A DNA stretch of 21,929 nt from a virus, in the IMG/VR virus record IMGVR_UViG_3300009605_000177, positions 1 through 21,929 of that record. The stretch is one strand, 5' to 3'. A program made the translations under genes and the position numbers. The notes under the pieces are model-generated. The model was given only the letters and a program-made list of their open reading frames with translations. It was not told where the DNA came from and made no database searches. Positions 1 to 5,739 of this stretch are shown in pieces (within the stretch, counting starts at the first letter, position 1; each line of letters begins with the position of its first letter).

Positions 1-4
1 CCGC

Positions 5-63
5 TGGTCCTTCGTTCTTGTTGCTGTCCTGTCTCTTCGAGGTGGTCCTACGTTCTACTGCTG
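5..63. repeat. Imperfect direct repeat at the left edge
   Basis: Two copies of a roughly 21-base unit lie at 5-26 and 43-63. Both begin TGGTCCT(T/A)CGTTCT and end TGCTG. No ORF here can be called: two forward frames are open from the window edge to about position 105-114, so the 3' end of a gene entering from the left is possible, but its composition is not convincing. A shorter direct repeat, GTTAGGGTA, follows at 101-109 and 112-120. Its function is unknown. Confidence 0.45.
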
Positions 64-152
64 ATCATGGATGGACACGTAACCATTTATGGCTGCCGAT
101 GTTAGGGTACTGTTAGGGTATAAAAAAATTTGCTATTTTAGTACTTTACCTG

Positions 153-181
153 TTGTCATTATGGTAACTTTGGACGATAAT
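153..181 (+). promoter_or_regulatory. Sigma70-like promoter of the early operon
   Basis: A -35 box TTGTCA (153-158) and a -10 box GATAAT (176-181) are separated by exactly 17 bases. This is close to the bacterial sigma70 consensus and sits about 50 bases before the first gene. An inverted repeat TTACC (146-150) / GGTAA (163-167) straddles the -35 box and could bind a regulator. The promoter is seen by eye only. It suggests that the early arm is read by host RNA polymerase. Confidence 0.6.
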
Positions 182-210
182 ACCTCTAGTCAAATGATGG
201 TATTTGGCAA

Positions 211-231
211 CAATATAAGAATGCAACAATG
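211..231 (+). repeat. Shared gene leader, copy 1
   Basis: The sequence AATATAAG(A/G)ATGCAACAATG, ending on the start codon, occurs here and again at 631-651, with 20 of 21 bases identical including the preceding C. A related form, AAGGATGCAAACAATG, lies at 882-897 before the third gene. The AAGGA/AAGAA core serves as ribosome-binding site, about 7 bases before ATG. The match extends beyond what a ribosome-binding site needs. Confidence 0.75.
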
Positions 232-558
232 TACAAATATCCAGAAATAGCAGAACATTACAAAGAGTTACTACTTGAGAATGGTCAAGAATGGGCAGAA
301 GAACACAAAGAGGATTTACACCATATCGCATTCAATGAGGAGAAATACATCATCGGTACGCATCGGGCTAAGGAGTGGCTATCCGATAAGGTGTTCGATG
401 TCATCGAGATTGTCAGAGAATATGAGCAAGACAATTTCGGTGAAGTGAATACCGATTTTAGCGATCCCGAAAAGATAGTCAATATGTATGTGTATATTGT
501 TGGGGAGCAAGTAGTACAGGATATTACCTTAGAGGATGTTTTTAGTACCGTTCAATAA
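229..558 (+). CDS. Hypothetical acidic protein, first early gene
   Basis: This ORF encodes 109 residues with no family I recognise. It is rich in Glu and Asp, has no membrane segment and no cysteines, and looks like a small soluble early phage protein. The ATG at 229 follows a leader (211-228) almost identical to that of the gene at 649, with AAGAATG as a weak ribosome-binding site. It lies about 50 bases after the predicted promoter and is followed by a terminator-like hairpin, so it may be expressed partly on its own. By analogy, promoter-proximal small genes in phages often encode host-takeover functions, but nothing in the sequence proves that here. Confidence 0.7.
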   Translation: MYKYPEIAEHYKELLLENGQEWAEEHKEDLHHIAFNEEKYIIGTHRAKEWLSDKVFDVIEIVREYEQDNFGEVNTDFSDPEKIVNMYVYIVGEQVVQDITLEDVFSTVQ

Positions 559-568
559 TCCACCACAT

Positions 569-603
569 GACCGCCTACCTTAGCGGGTAGCGTGGTCGTT
601 TTA
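569..603 (+). terminator. Rho-independent terminator-like hairpin
   Basis: GACCGCCTACC (569-579) pairs with GGTAGCGTGGTC (586-597), forming about 11 pairs with one bulged C and a small TTAGCG loop. GTTTT follows at 598-602. It sits between the first and second genes. The U-tract is short, so it may attenuate transcription rather than stop it fully. Confidence 0.55.
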
Positions 604-630
604 CTGTTTCAAGTTTTACACAATAACCAG

Positions 631-651
631 CAATATAAGGATGCAACAATG
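631..651 (+). repeat. Shared gene leader, copy 2
   Basis: This is the second copy of the leader described at 211-231. It differs only by G for A at position 640, which improves the ribosome-binding site to AAGGA. It ends on the ATG of the 71-residue gene and fixes that start at 649. Confidence 0.75.
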
Positions 652-864
652 AAAACACAATACCCAATAGAACGCGACCATCGCTACACAATCAACAAAG
701 AATACACTGGCCACCCATCGGCAAAACCTCAATTCGTTATTCGATTCTGTGGTGATTGGGTTGATTCTCGTCAATCCTATACCAGTGCAGTAGTCAGAGC
801 AGTAGGACATAATGCCGAGCGTATGCGACCTTATTCAGTCATAACAGTAGTCAGTAGTCATTAA
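649..864 (+). CDS. Hypothetical small protein
   Basis: The 71-residue product is basic to neutral and soluble, with no recognised family. An upstream in-frame start exists at 592, but the ATG at 649 is chosen because the AAGGA leader shared with the neighbours precedes it. The product has one Cys and the C-terminal tail VVSSH. The following gene ends in the same five residues and also shares about 26 bases of 3' DNA. Such a shared tail in otherwise unrelated proteins suggests exchange of gene cassettes at fixed borders, which is inference. The function is unknown. Confidence 0.65.
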   Translation: MKTQYPIERDHRYTINKEYTGHPSAKPQFVIRFCGDWVDSRQSYTSAVVRAVGHNAERMRPYSVITVVSSH

Positions 865-871
865 TTAGTCA
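846..871 (+). repeat. Shared 3' end of gene, copy 1
   Basis: Twenty-six bases covering the last five codons, the stop codon and a few bases beyond match 1206-1231 at 24 of 26 positions. The core is AGTAGTCAGTAGTCA followed by TAATTAG. The match spans coding and non-coding bases, so it is not explained by protein similarity alone. Confidence 0.75.
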
Positions 872-894
872 GCAACAGCAAAAGGATGCAAACA

Positions 895-1224
895 ATGTTT
901 GATGATATTACTTCTGGTCAGATTTTTGGACTGTGGGATAATGGTTTCGTAGTCGTAGGGGTAGTGTTTGGATTGACTTGCCTAGAGAGGTGGATAGCAC
1001 GTTCAATTCGTGGGTCGGCTAGTCCAAAAGCGTGCCTTATTCTTGGGGCTATTCTTGGTGGTGGTAACGCTAATACAATTTCAGATTTTTTGGGGGCTAT
1101 GTTTGATCCTGCACTACGACAATATGTAGTCGGTATCACCATAGGTACACAATATATTCTTATACCCTTTTATATCTATTGGGTATACCTGTTTATTCGC
1201 GGTCGAGTAGTCAGTAGTCACTAA
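895..1224 (+). CDS. Small multi-pass membrane protein
   Basis: The 109-residue product is mostly hydrophobic. Likely membrane segments lie near residues 16-32 (FVVVGVVFGLTCL), 45-57 (ACLILGAILGG) and 75-103 (ending WVYLFI). The start at 895 is chosen because AAGGA stands just before it in the shared leader; the in-frame ATG at 886 has no such site. The protein is probably in the inner membrane. Early phage membrane proteins can act in superinfection exclusion or host modification, but no family is recognised, so the role stays open. Its 3' end is the shared VVSSH cassette end. Confidence 0.65.
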   Translation: MFDDITSGQIFGLWDNGFVVVGVVFGLTCLERWIARSIRGSASPKACLILGAILGGGNANTISDFLGAMFDPALRQYVVGITIGTQYILIPFYIYWVYLFIRGRVVSSH

Positions 1225-1231
1225 TTAGCCA
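1206..1231 (+). repeat. Shared 3' end of gene, copy 2
   Basis: This is the second copy of the 26-base repeat at 846-871, with differences only at 1221 and 1229. It again covers the VVSSH tail, the stop codon and the start of the spacer. Confidence 0.75.
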
Positions 1232-1263
1232 TCTCATTGATGAAACCCCAAGTAAGGAGGACG

Positions 1264-1482
1264 ATGGAATACACCCCTCAGATAGCTAAGCATAATATAC
1301 AGGCTATGTTGCGTATGTATGTCGCTAAGTATCCCGAACTATCTAGTAAAGAGGTTTGGGAGTTGATGAAAAAGCAGGAAAGTCATTTCTTGGGACTTGA
1401 CTTGACTGCAGAAGAAATGAAGTCCCTTAGTCGAAAGGAGAGTATCCGAAAGGGTACCTTCTTCAAGAAACGTAAGAAATGA
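1264..1482 (+). CDS. Hypothetical small basic protein
   Basis: The 72-residue product is helical and Lys-rich, ending in a run of basic residues (FFKKRKK), which would suit nucleic-acid or ribosome contact. No family is recognised. A strong AAGGAGG (1254-1260) stands only three bases before the ATG at 1264, a short but usable spacing. Starts at 1237 (TTG) and 1240 (ATG) are in frame but place this site inside the coding region. The stop overlaps the next start by ATGA, so the two are probably translated together. Confidence 0.6.
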   Translation: MEYTPQIAKHNIQAMLRMYVAKYPELSSKEVWELMKKQESHFLGLDLTAEEMKSLSRKESIRKGTFFKKRKK

Positions 1483-1805
1483 TTAGTCAAGTACATACAA
1501 CAGAATCCCTACAATCCCAAGATGGCGAGTATGAGAATTACCATTATCAACTAGAGGATGGCGAACGGTATCAACTTACCGATGGCGAATTGGGGTGGCT
1601 AGCCCATGTAACCCATAAGTACATGATAGCTGACCATATTATCGAGAATATGGAAGATAATATCTACACAGTGGATACCATCGGTCTAGGGCAAGCAATG
1701 GACGATGACGGGATGTTCCCTAAGATAGTCATGCTATCTGAAGATAGCGTACTACATCGTATAGCATTTTATTCAGCGTATGAACCAGAGGAGGATCAAC
1801 AATGA
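1479..1805 (+). CDS. Hypothetical acidic protein
   Basis: The 108-residue product has many Asp and Glu residues, no cysteine and no membrane segment. It begins with an ATGA overlap on the preceding gene and ends with an ATGA overlap on the next one. Strong negative charge is common among small phage proteins that mimic DNA or bind host factors, but no specific motif supports that. I do not recognise the family. Confidence 0.65.
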   Translation: MISQVHTTESLQSQDGEYENYHYQLEDGERYQLTDGELGWLAHVTHKYMIADHIIENMEDNIYTVDTIGLGQAMDDDGMFPKIVMLSEDSVLHRIAFYSAYEPEEDQQ

Positions 1806-1918
1806 CCGATACAGTCAATTACAACCAAAACAAAGTATGGGTGTTAGTCCACTTCAACACTGGACGTATAGAGGCATGGCAGGCAGAGAAGATATTAGAG
1901 GATTCTGCTAATGTTTGA
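1802..1918 (+). CDS. 38-residue hypothetical protein
   Basis: This short ORF begins with ATG at 1802, overlapping the previous stop (ATGA), and ends at 1916-1918 inside the start of the nuclease gene. GAGGA about 6 bases upstream is a plausible ribosome-binding site. The peptide (MTDTVNYNQNKVWVLVHF, then a charged helix) has no known family. The overlaps on both sides are the main support, since translation would then run without a gap from 1264 to 2852. It may simply be a coupling peptide. Confidence 0.5.
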   Translation: MTDTVNYNQNKVWVLVHFNTGRIEAWQAEKILEDSANV

Positions 1919-2852
1919 ACTACATACGAGCGATTTTGACCCTTGCCCCGCCCGCGCCGTGTTGCGTCGGCGGGGTGCTTTTGATGGTGTGGCTGGTACT
2001 GCGCTGGTTCGAGGTCTTGCGGCTCACACAGCCCTCGAAAATCTGCACAAGGATACGAGCGAATTAACGAGCGATCTAGTCCAGCACGCACTGGCTAGCA
2101 CTGTAGATATGCTTGCGAGCGAGGGAAGAGAGGCGAGCGATGCGGTCGAGCGAAATATAGGGAGCATGGCGAGCGAAATTGTGACAATGCTCGAAAGCTA
2201 CAGGAGAAGGATACTCCCATTAACGAGCAAATGGACTCTACTTGGCACTGAAGTTCCTGTGTACTGGGAATTGCGCGACGATGTTCATTTGTCAAGCCAT
2301 GTTGATGTGCTGTACATTGATGAAAACGAGCGAGCAATCTGTTGGGACTGGAAGTGGAGGAAGGACGCACTTGCTATATCTGACCTGAGCAGGAACCTGC
2401 AACTCGCGTGTTATTGGGGAGCCTTGATCGATGGTGGGCTATTTCAACTCAAGACCAACGAGCGAGCGAGCGGGTGGGATTGCTCAGGCGATGGATGGTA
2501 TAGCCTTCCCGACGGTTCGAAGGTTCCGTTGGTGTCGTGGGTTGACCTCCCCTCACTAAAGCCATACGCAAGGGCTACAATGGGACAAGATGATAGTGGA
2601 AGGGCGATTCAGTACAAGAAGGGTGACGATAGACCTGTGTGCAGGGTAATCCGTACACCAAATTTTCACCCCAAGCAACTGGGCAACATTAAAGATGCAG
2701 CACTGGTTCGAGCCGATATGATAATCAACGGAACAGCACCATATATCCCGCAGGGATGTAGCCATTGTGAATGCGAGCCGTGGTGTCCGCGATTTGACAT
2801 GGCTACGACAAGTGAGTATCATGGTGTAACAACTAAAGGAGATTCAGTATGA
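1911..2852 (+). CDS. Cas4/RecB-like PD-(D/E)XK nuclease with predicted Fe-S cluster
   Basis: The 313-residue product has the layout of Cas4/AddB-type exonucleases. Cys12 lies in DPCPARAV. A GxxxHxxLE-like helix (GLAAHTALE, His39) follows, then Glu114, Asp132 (VDVLYID) and the D-x-K pair Asp146/Lys148 in WDWKWRK. The QLACYWGAL segment at 164 fits the QxxxY motif. The C-terminal cluster CSHCECEPWC (Cys283, 286, 288, 292), together with Cys12, could hold a 4Fe-4S cluster. In phages such nucleases resect double-strand ends to feed an annealing protein, and an ERF protein is encoded just downstream. The 5' half is locally GC-rich and packed with GAGCGA motifs, unlike its neighbours. Nuclease polarity cannot be read from sequence. 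Confidence 0.75.
   Translation: MFELHTSDFDPCPARAVLRRRGAFDGVAGTALVRGLAAHTALENLHKDTSELTSDLVQHALASTVDMLASEGREASDAVERNIGSMASEIVTMLESYRRRILPLTSKWTLLGTEVPVYWELRDDVHLSSHVDVLYIDENERAICWDWKWRKDALAISDLSRNLQLACYWGALIDGGLFQLKTNERASGWDCSGDGWYSLPDGSKVPLVSWVDLPSLKPYARATMGQDDSGRAIQYKKGDDRPVCRVIRTPNFHPKQLGNIKDAALVRADMIINGTAPYIPQGCSHCECEPWCPRFDMATTSEYHGVTTKGDSV
1928..2469 (+). repeat. Cluster of ten GAGCGA motifs
   Basis: GAGCGA starts at 1928, 2057, 2069, 2117, 2135, 2148, 2171, 2328, 2460 and 2464, mostly as (A/G)CGAGCGA. They fall in more than one codon phase, giving Thr-Ser-Asp/Glu in some places and Glu-Arg in others, so protein repeats do not explain them. Elsewhere on this strand I found only four (about 3673, 3989, 6483 and 10663). 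The spacing is irregular. Confidence 0.7.
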
Positions 2853-2935
2853 AACGATTTTTTAAGGCACTATTCGCAGCCCTTGTGGGTTGTGTAGACC
2901 GAGGAGAAATCCTCCCAGACAACAAAAAGGAATAA
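2849..2935 (+). CDS. 28-residue peptide, possible mini-lipoprotein
   Basis: The ATG at 2849 overlaps the nuclease stop (ATGA) and is preceded by a strong AAAGGAG. The peptide starts MKRFFKALFAALVGC, a basic N-terminus plus a short hydrophobic stretch ending in a lipobox-like LVGC, followed by a charged tail (DRGEILPDNKKE). If processed it would be a tiny lipopeptide. The hydrophobic stretch is short, so a small cytosolic peptide is equally possible. The good ribosome-binding site and the tight fit between two genes support translation. Confidence 0.5.
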   Translation: MKRFFKALFAALVGCVDRGEILPDNKKE

Positions 2936-2938
2936 GAT

Positions 2939-3688
2939 ATGACCACAACAAAAAACAGTAAGGTAGCCACCACAAAAACCGACAATCTGGGGTGGGCAGG
3001 AATTATGCCTGCGCTACTTAAAGCACAGATAATGGTGGAAAAGGTGGAAAAGGATACACAGGGGTACCAATACAAGTACGCCACAGCAGAATCTATGTAT
3101 TTGTCTGCAAGGGCGGCACTACATGAGAATAACATTGTTGTTTTTCGAAAATCTTGTGAAATTCTAACGCACATAGACACAGAAGTAACAAAGGGCGACG
3201 TGTTGACCGCGAACTATGGTCAAAAGATGATAGTTGTGTACGTGGTGTATTGCGGACAAAGCTGGGTTGAATGCCCAACAGAATATCCCATATGTGTAAA
3301 GGGTGGGATGAGTGACAAGGCTCTAAATGCCTCGTTGACCACCTGCCTCGCATACTTCCTGAGAGATTTGCTCCTCATACCTCGCTGTGACGAGGAAGTT
3401 GACCAAAGACCAGACACAATAGCGCATTCTGGTACAAGGACCACACCAAAACCAAAGGGTTCTGGCAAGAGCAACAAGCAAACCTTCATGGCAAATGTTG
3501 GGCAATGGATAAACCGAGATATTGCCGAATCTGATACAGCCGAGGCTTGTATTATCTTGCTCAAGAAAAACGATTTGCCGGTAGACGGATCGGCTACTTC
3601 AAAGCAATTCAAAGAAATTGCTGATATTGTTTCCGGATACATCGACGAAGCTATAGAACCTGCTACCATATTGAGCGATAATGGGTAA
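2939..3688 (+). CDS. erf: ERF-family single-strand annealing protein
   Basis: The 249-residue product matches ERF-superfamily recombinases such as P22 Erf. A helical N-terminus with a Lys-rich stretch is followed by the family signature YKYATAESMY (45-54) and a region like RAALHENNIVV. A variable linker (about 150-175) leads to a C-terminal helical domain. ERF proteins form rings on single-stranded DNA and anneal complementary strands during phage recombination and end-joining. The Cas4-like nuclease gene just upstream would supply resected ends, so the two form a plausible exonuclease-annealase pair. AAGGA stands before the ATG at 2939. A terminator follows at 3782. Confidence 0.8.
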   Translation: MTTTKNSKVATTKTDNLGWAGIMPALLKAQIMVEKVEKDTQGYQYKYATAESMYLSARAALHENNIVVFRKSCEILTHIDTEVTKGDVLTANYGQKMIVVYVVYCGQSWVECPTEYPICVKGGMSDKALNASLTTCLAYFLRDLLLIPRCDEEVDQRPDTIAHSGTRTTPKPKGSGKSNKQTFMANVGQWINRDIAESDTAEACIILLKKNDLPVDGSATSKQFKEIADIVSGYIDEAIEPATILSDNG

Positions 3689-3781
3689 TTTGCAACCATA
3701 CTTGTTCAGACCCCTTAGTTCCCGTATCACCATTTACGGGGAAGTTTACTCATTGCTTGGGGTCAGAACTCCTTTATTGTG

Positions 3782-3816
3782 CGATACCTCGGTCTTTACG
3801 GTCGGGGTATCGTTTT
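3782..3816 (+). terminator. Rho-independent terminator after the ERF gene
   Basis: CGATACC (3782-3788) pairs with GGTATCG (3806-3812). The inner bases extend the helix with further pairs, including wobbles, to a small loop around TTTA, and TTTT follows at 3813-3816. It ends the first early transcript before the non-coding region. Confidence 0.7.
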
Positions 3817-4192
3817 AACTTCTCTCTCTTCTGCCCATGGGTGAAAGCCTTTGGGTGGATTTTACAACTCAATCGAGCCGCACCCACCGGTTCATCTGCC
3901 TGCGGGCAAGTGGGTACCCTTAGCGACCTTGGGTTCTTTCAGGTCGTAACCGTTCGCTACGAGATGCACTAGTCAAATCTCATAGGGCGAGCGAGTGCCA
4001 AGACGCTCAGAATAAGCGTAACCGCAAAATCTTTACCATCTGGTAAAAATCGCGTGGGTAAACTTGGCTTGGGTTGGTGACACGCACTGCCCAAGCGGGG
4101 CTTGGCTGGGAAGGTGGAACCTTGGACTCCCATACAGAAGCGACAAGGCGGTGTTGATGGCTCGTCTGTGTATGACAAACCCATCTGGCCTC
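3817..4192. other. Non-coding, hairpin-rich region
   Basis: About 625 bases (3689-4314) carry no convincing gene in a genome where neighbours otherwise overlap. The ORFs here lack ribosome-binding sites and have shadow-like composition. After the terminator there is a chain of short perfect inverted repeats: CGACCT 3924-3929 / AGGTCG 3941-3946, which competes or nests with TAGCG 3921-3925 / CGCTA 3955-3959; GAGAT 3961-3965 / ATCTC 3977-3981; GAGCG 3989-3993 / CGCTC 4004-4008; TTTACC 4032-4037 / GGTAAA 4042-4047; and GCTTGGG 4067-4073 / CCCAAGC 4090-4096. It could be a structured RNA, a replication origin or a long regulatory leader. The sequence alone does not decide. Confidence 0.5.
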
Positions 4193-4216
4193 TAATTGAG
4201 ACTGATTCTCAACTAG
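4193..4216 (+). promoter_or_regulatory. Operator-like palindrome, distal copy
   Basis: The inverted repeat TTGAGA (4196-4201), CTGAT, TCTCAA (4207-4212) is identical to the proximal copy over 4193-4212, with one mismatch in the next four bases. On the other strand the core reads TGAGAATCAGTCTCA, one base from a perfect 7-1-7 Fur-type box. The centres of the two copies are 77 bases apart, about seven helical turns. Confidence 0.6.
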
Positions 4217-4237
4217 TTTCTTAGGGGTCGGTGCATC

Positions 4238-4267
4238 TTGGCTGAACTGTGATGACAAGACTAATTC
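4238..4267 (+). promoter_or_regulatory. Possible promoter of the replication operon
   Basis: A -35-like TTGGCT (4238-4243) and a -10-like TAATTC (4262-4267) are 18 bases apart, which would place the transcription start inside the proximal palindrome. Both boxes are imperfect. The call depends mainly on its position between the two operators and upstream of a long operon. Confidence 0.35.
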
Positions 4268-4269
4268 TG

Positions 4270-4293
4270 TAATTGAGACTGATTCTCAATTAG
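4270..4293 (+). promoter_or_regulatory. Operator-like palindrome, proximal copy
   Basis: A perfect nine-base inverted repeat, TAATTGAGA (4270-4278) and TCTCAATTA (4284-4292), surrounds CTGAT. It lies 22 bases before the next start codon, and its right edge is eight bases from the AAGGAGA ribosome-binding site (4301-4307). A protein bound here would block initiation, or a hairpin could affect the leader. It has no run of T after it, so it is not a terminator. Confidence 0.65.
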
Positions 4294-4314
4294 ACAACGC
4301 AAGGAGATGATTAA

Positions 4315-5091
4315 ATGACTAACAATATGACGACTGTGAACTATTCCGTTCTTGACGAGGCTCAGGTACGGAAACTCCGAAGGTGTGAGAAGATTGTCAA
4401 TGAAGGATTGAAAAGATTTATTGAAGTCGGGGCTGCTTTACAGACTATACGAGACGAAAAGCTGTGGCAAGGAAAGTATGATAGTTTCAAGGACTATGTG
4501 GACCGCAGATGGGCGTTGTCGCCCGCTCACGTCACAAGGCTTATCCAGGGTAGTGAAGTTGCAACGCGTGTGGCGGGAATACAGAATGAGGCTCAAGCAA
4601 GGGTGCTTGTAAATGTTCCGTACACCGAACAACAAACAATAGTGGACCGCGCGGTGGAATTGGCAAGAATCCGCAAAATTCCGCTATCCGCACCCCTTAT
4701 CAGAGAAGCTGCAAGGCAACCATCCCAAATATCTGCAAGACCAGAACTGCAATCCGACGAGCAACCGTGGGAAGCGGAGGGGTTATCAGATCTGTGGGAG
4801 ATGGCACAAAACCTAATTCTCGATATGAAAGAAGTCTCAAGAAAACTTGCCCTACACCAACAGGGATGCTGGCTCAAGGGTCACATGGACACCATAGAAG
4901 CACGTCTAAAGGATTTGAGCATACTAATCCGGTTCGCAAAACCACACTCGCCCTGCCCCGATTGTGCTGGTGGTATCGTTGCGAACTGTGAAACCTGCAA
5001 ATCGAGGGGCTGGCTACCAGAATCTCGAGCAGGAGCGTTAAAAAGAAAGAAAACGTATAAAGATATTGACAACTTTGAGACGAAAGACTAA
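4315..5091 (+). CDS. DNA-binding-type protein with C-terminal zinc knuckle
   Basis: The 258-residue product has an N-terminal helical part (about 20-80, with ALQTIRDEKLW and SFKDYVDRRWALSPAHVTRLI) of a kind often found in phage and plasmid proteins related to ParB-adjacent or DUF3102-like DNA-binding proteins. The middle, to about 200, is helical. A CxxC-x7-CxxC knuckle follows (Cys214, 217, 225, 228; CPDCAGG), resembling half of a DnaJ-type zinc finger, then a basic tail. As the first gene after twin operators it may be an operon regulator or replication accessory factor; that is inference. AAGGAGA stands 7 bases before the ATG. The exact family is uncertain. Confidence 0.65.
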   Translation: MTNNMTTVNYSVLDEAQVRKLRRCEKIVNEGLKRFIEVGAALQTIRDEKLWQGKYDSFKDYVDRRWALSPAHVTRLIQGSEVATRVAGIQNEAQARVLVNVPYTEQQTIVDRAVELARIRKIPLSAPLIREAARQPSQISARPELQSDEQPWEAEGLSDLWEMAQNLILDMKEVSRKLALHQQGCWLKGHMDTIEARLKDLSILIRFAKPHSPCPDCAGGIVANCETCKSRGWLPESRAGALKRKKTYKDIDNFETKD

Positions 5092-5132
5092 AATGAAGCA
5101 AACGTAACCAGATAACAAAAAAGGAATGACCA

Positions 5133-5444
5133 ATGAAACAACAGAATAGAGAGCGTGTAACGGAACGTGCTATACAAATTGTCGAAACGCAAAGAGATAT
5201 GGGTCGGTGCGCAGAGGAATTCACCCTGTATAATTCGGCGCATCATGCACTTGACGCAAGCCTTCAAATGATACTACTAACCAGTAGTTTGGGCGAGGCG
5301 AATTTCGAGAACAGATCAGTCTCATGCCTTAGAACAACGTGTATAACAGAGTCTTGGAGGAGTTGTTGGACTTGCTCCGACATAAGGAAGGCTGTTGCCG
5401 ATGCCCTAAAACTAGCAAAAAAGGAGTTGTGTAATGAGTGCTGA
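5133..5444 (+). CDS. Hypothetical Cys-containing helical protein
   Basis: The 103-residue product has a mostly helical N-terminal half and a cluster of cysteines in the second half (CLRTTC, SCWTC) plus a final CNEC. This would allow metal binding, though the pattern matches no zinc ribbon I know. AAAAGGAA is a good ribbon-independent ribosome-binding signal before the ATG. The 3' end overlaps the next gene by 11 bases. No function can be assigned. Confidence 0.6.
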   Translation: MKQQNRERVTERAIQIVETQRDMGRCAEEFTLYNSAHHALDASLQMILLTSSLGEANFENRSVSCLRTTCITESWRSCWTCSDIRKAVADALKLAKKELCNEC

Positions 5445-5739
5445 TATATCTGAAAAAGTGAAATTTAGCAAAAGCGTTTCTACAAACATAGTTATTGGTG
5501 GGGTCACATTGGATTGTTCTATTGAAGCCGACGTAATAGCCACCGTTGAAACATGGTACGCACATAACATGGGTGGTCGCATGGAAGATGCGGTTCAAGG
5601 CGAACAAGAAGTTACACTAGATAGCGTTGAAATGGAAGTGTGTTTAGAAAACAAGGTCACGTTCACATCCACTGACAGGGATTTTTTCGAAGCACACTTT
5701 GGGGAAATCGATTGTGACGACGTGGTGGGTCTGCCGTGA
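5434..5739 (+). CDS. Hypothetical acidic protein upstream of the helicase
   Basis: The 101-residue acidic product appears to mix beta and alpha structure, with no recognised family and no membrane segment. Its start at 5434 has AAGGAG (about 5421-5426) inside the end of the previous gene, and its stop overlaps the helicase GTG start (GTGA). This coupling suggests that it works with, or is produced in step with, the helicase. Confidence 0.65.
   Translation: MSADISEKVKFSKSVSTNIVIGGVTLDCSIEADVIATVETWYAHNMGGRMEDAVQGEQEVTLDSVEMEVCLENKVTFTSTDRDFFEAHFGEIDCDDVVGLP

Noticed and set aside
1-114. End of a gene entering from the left edge
   Set aside because: Two forward frames are open to about 105-114, but neither shows a recognisable protein, and the region is repetitive.
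3220-3699. 159-residue reverse ORF antisense to the ERF gene
   Set aside because: It is a shadow of a well-supported coding region with no ribosome-binding site of its own.
3757-3972. 71-residue forward ORF in the non-coding region
   Set aside because: It has no ribosome-binding site, runs through the terminator hairpin and has an atypical composition.
3969-4258. Two reverse-strand ORFs in the non-coding region
   Set aside because: There is no ribosome-binding site, they lie on the strand opposite to all neighbours, and they overlap the hairpins and a putative operator.
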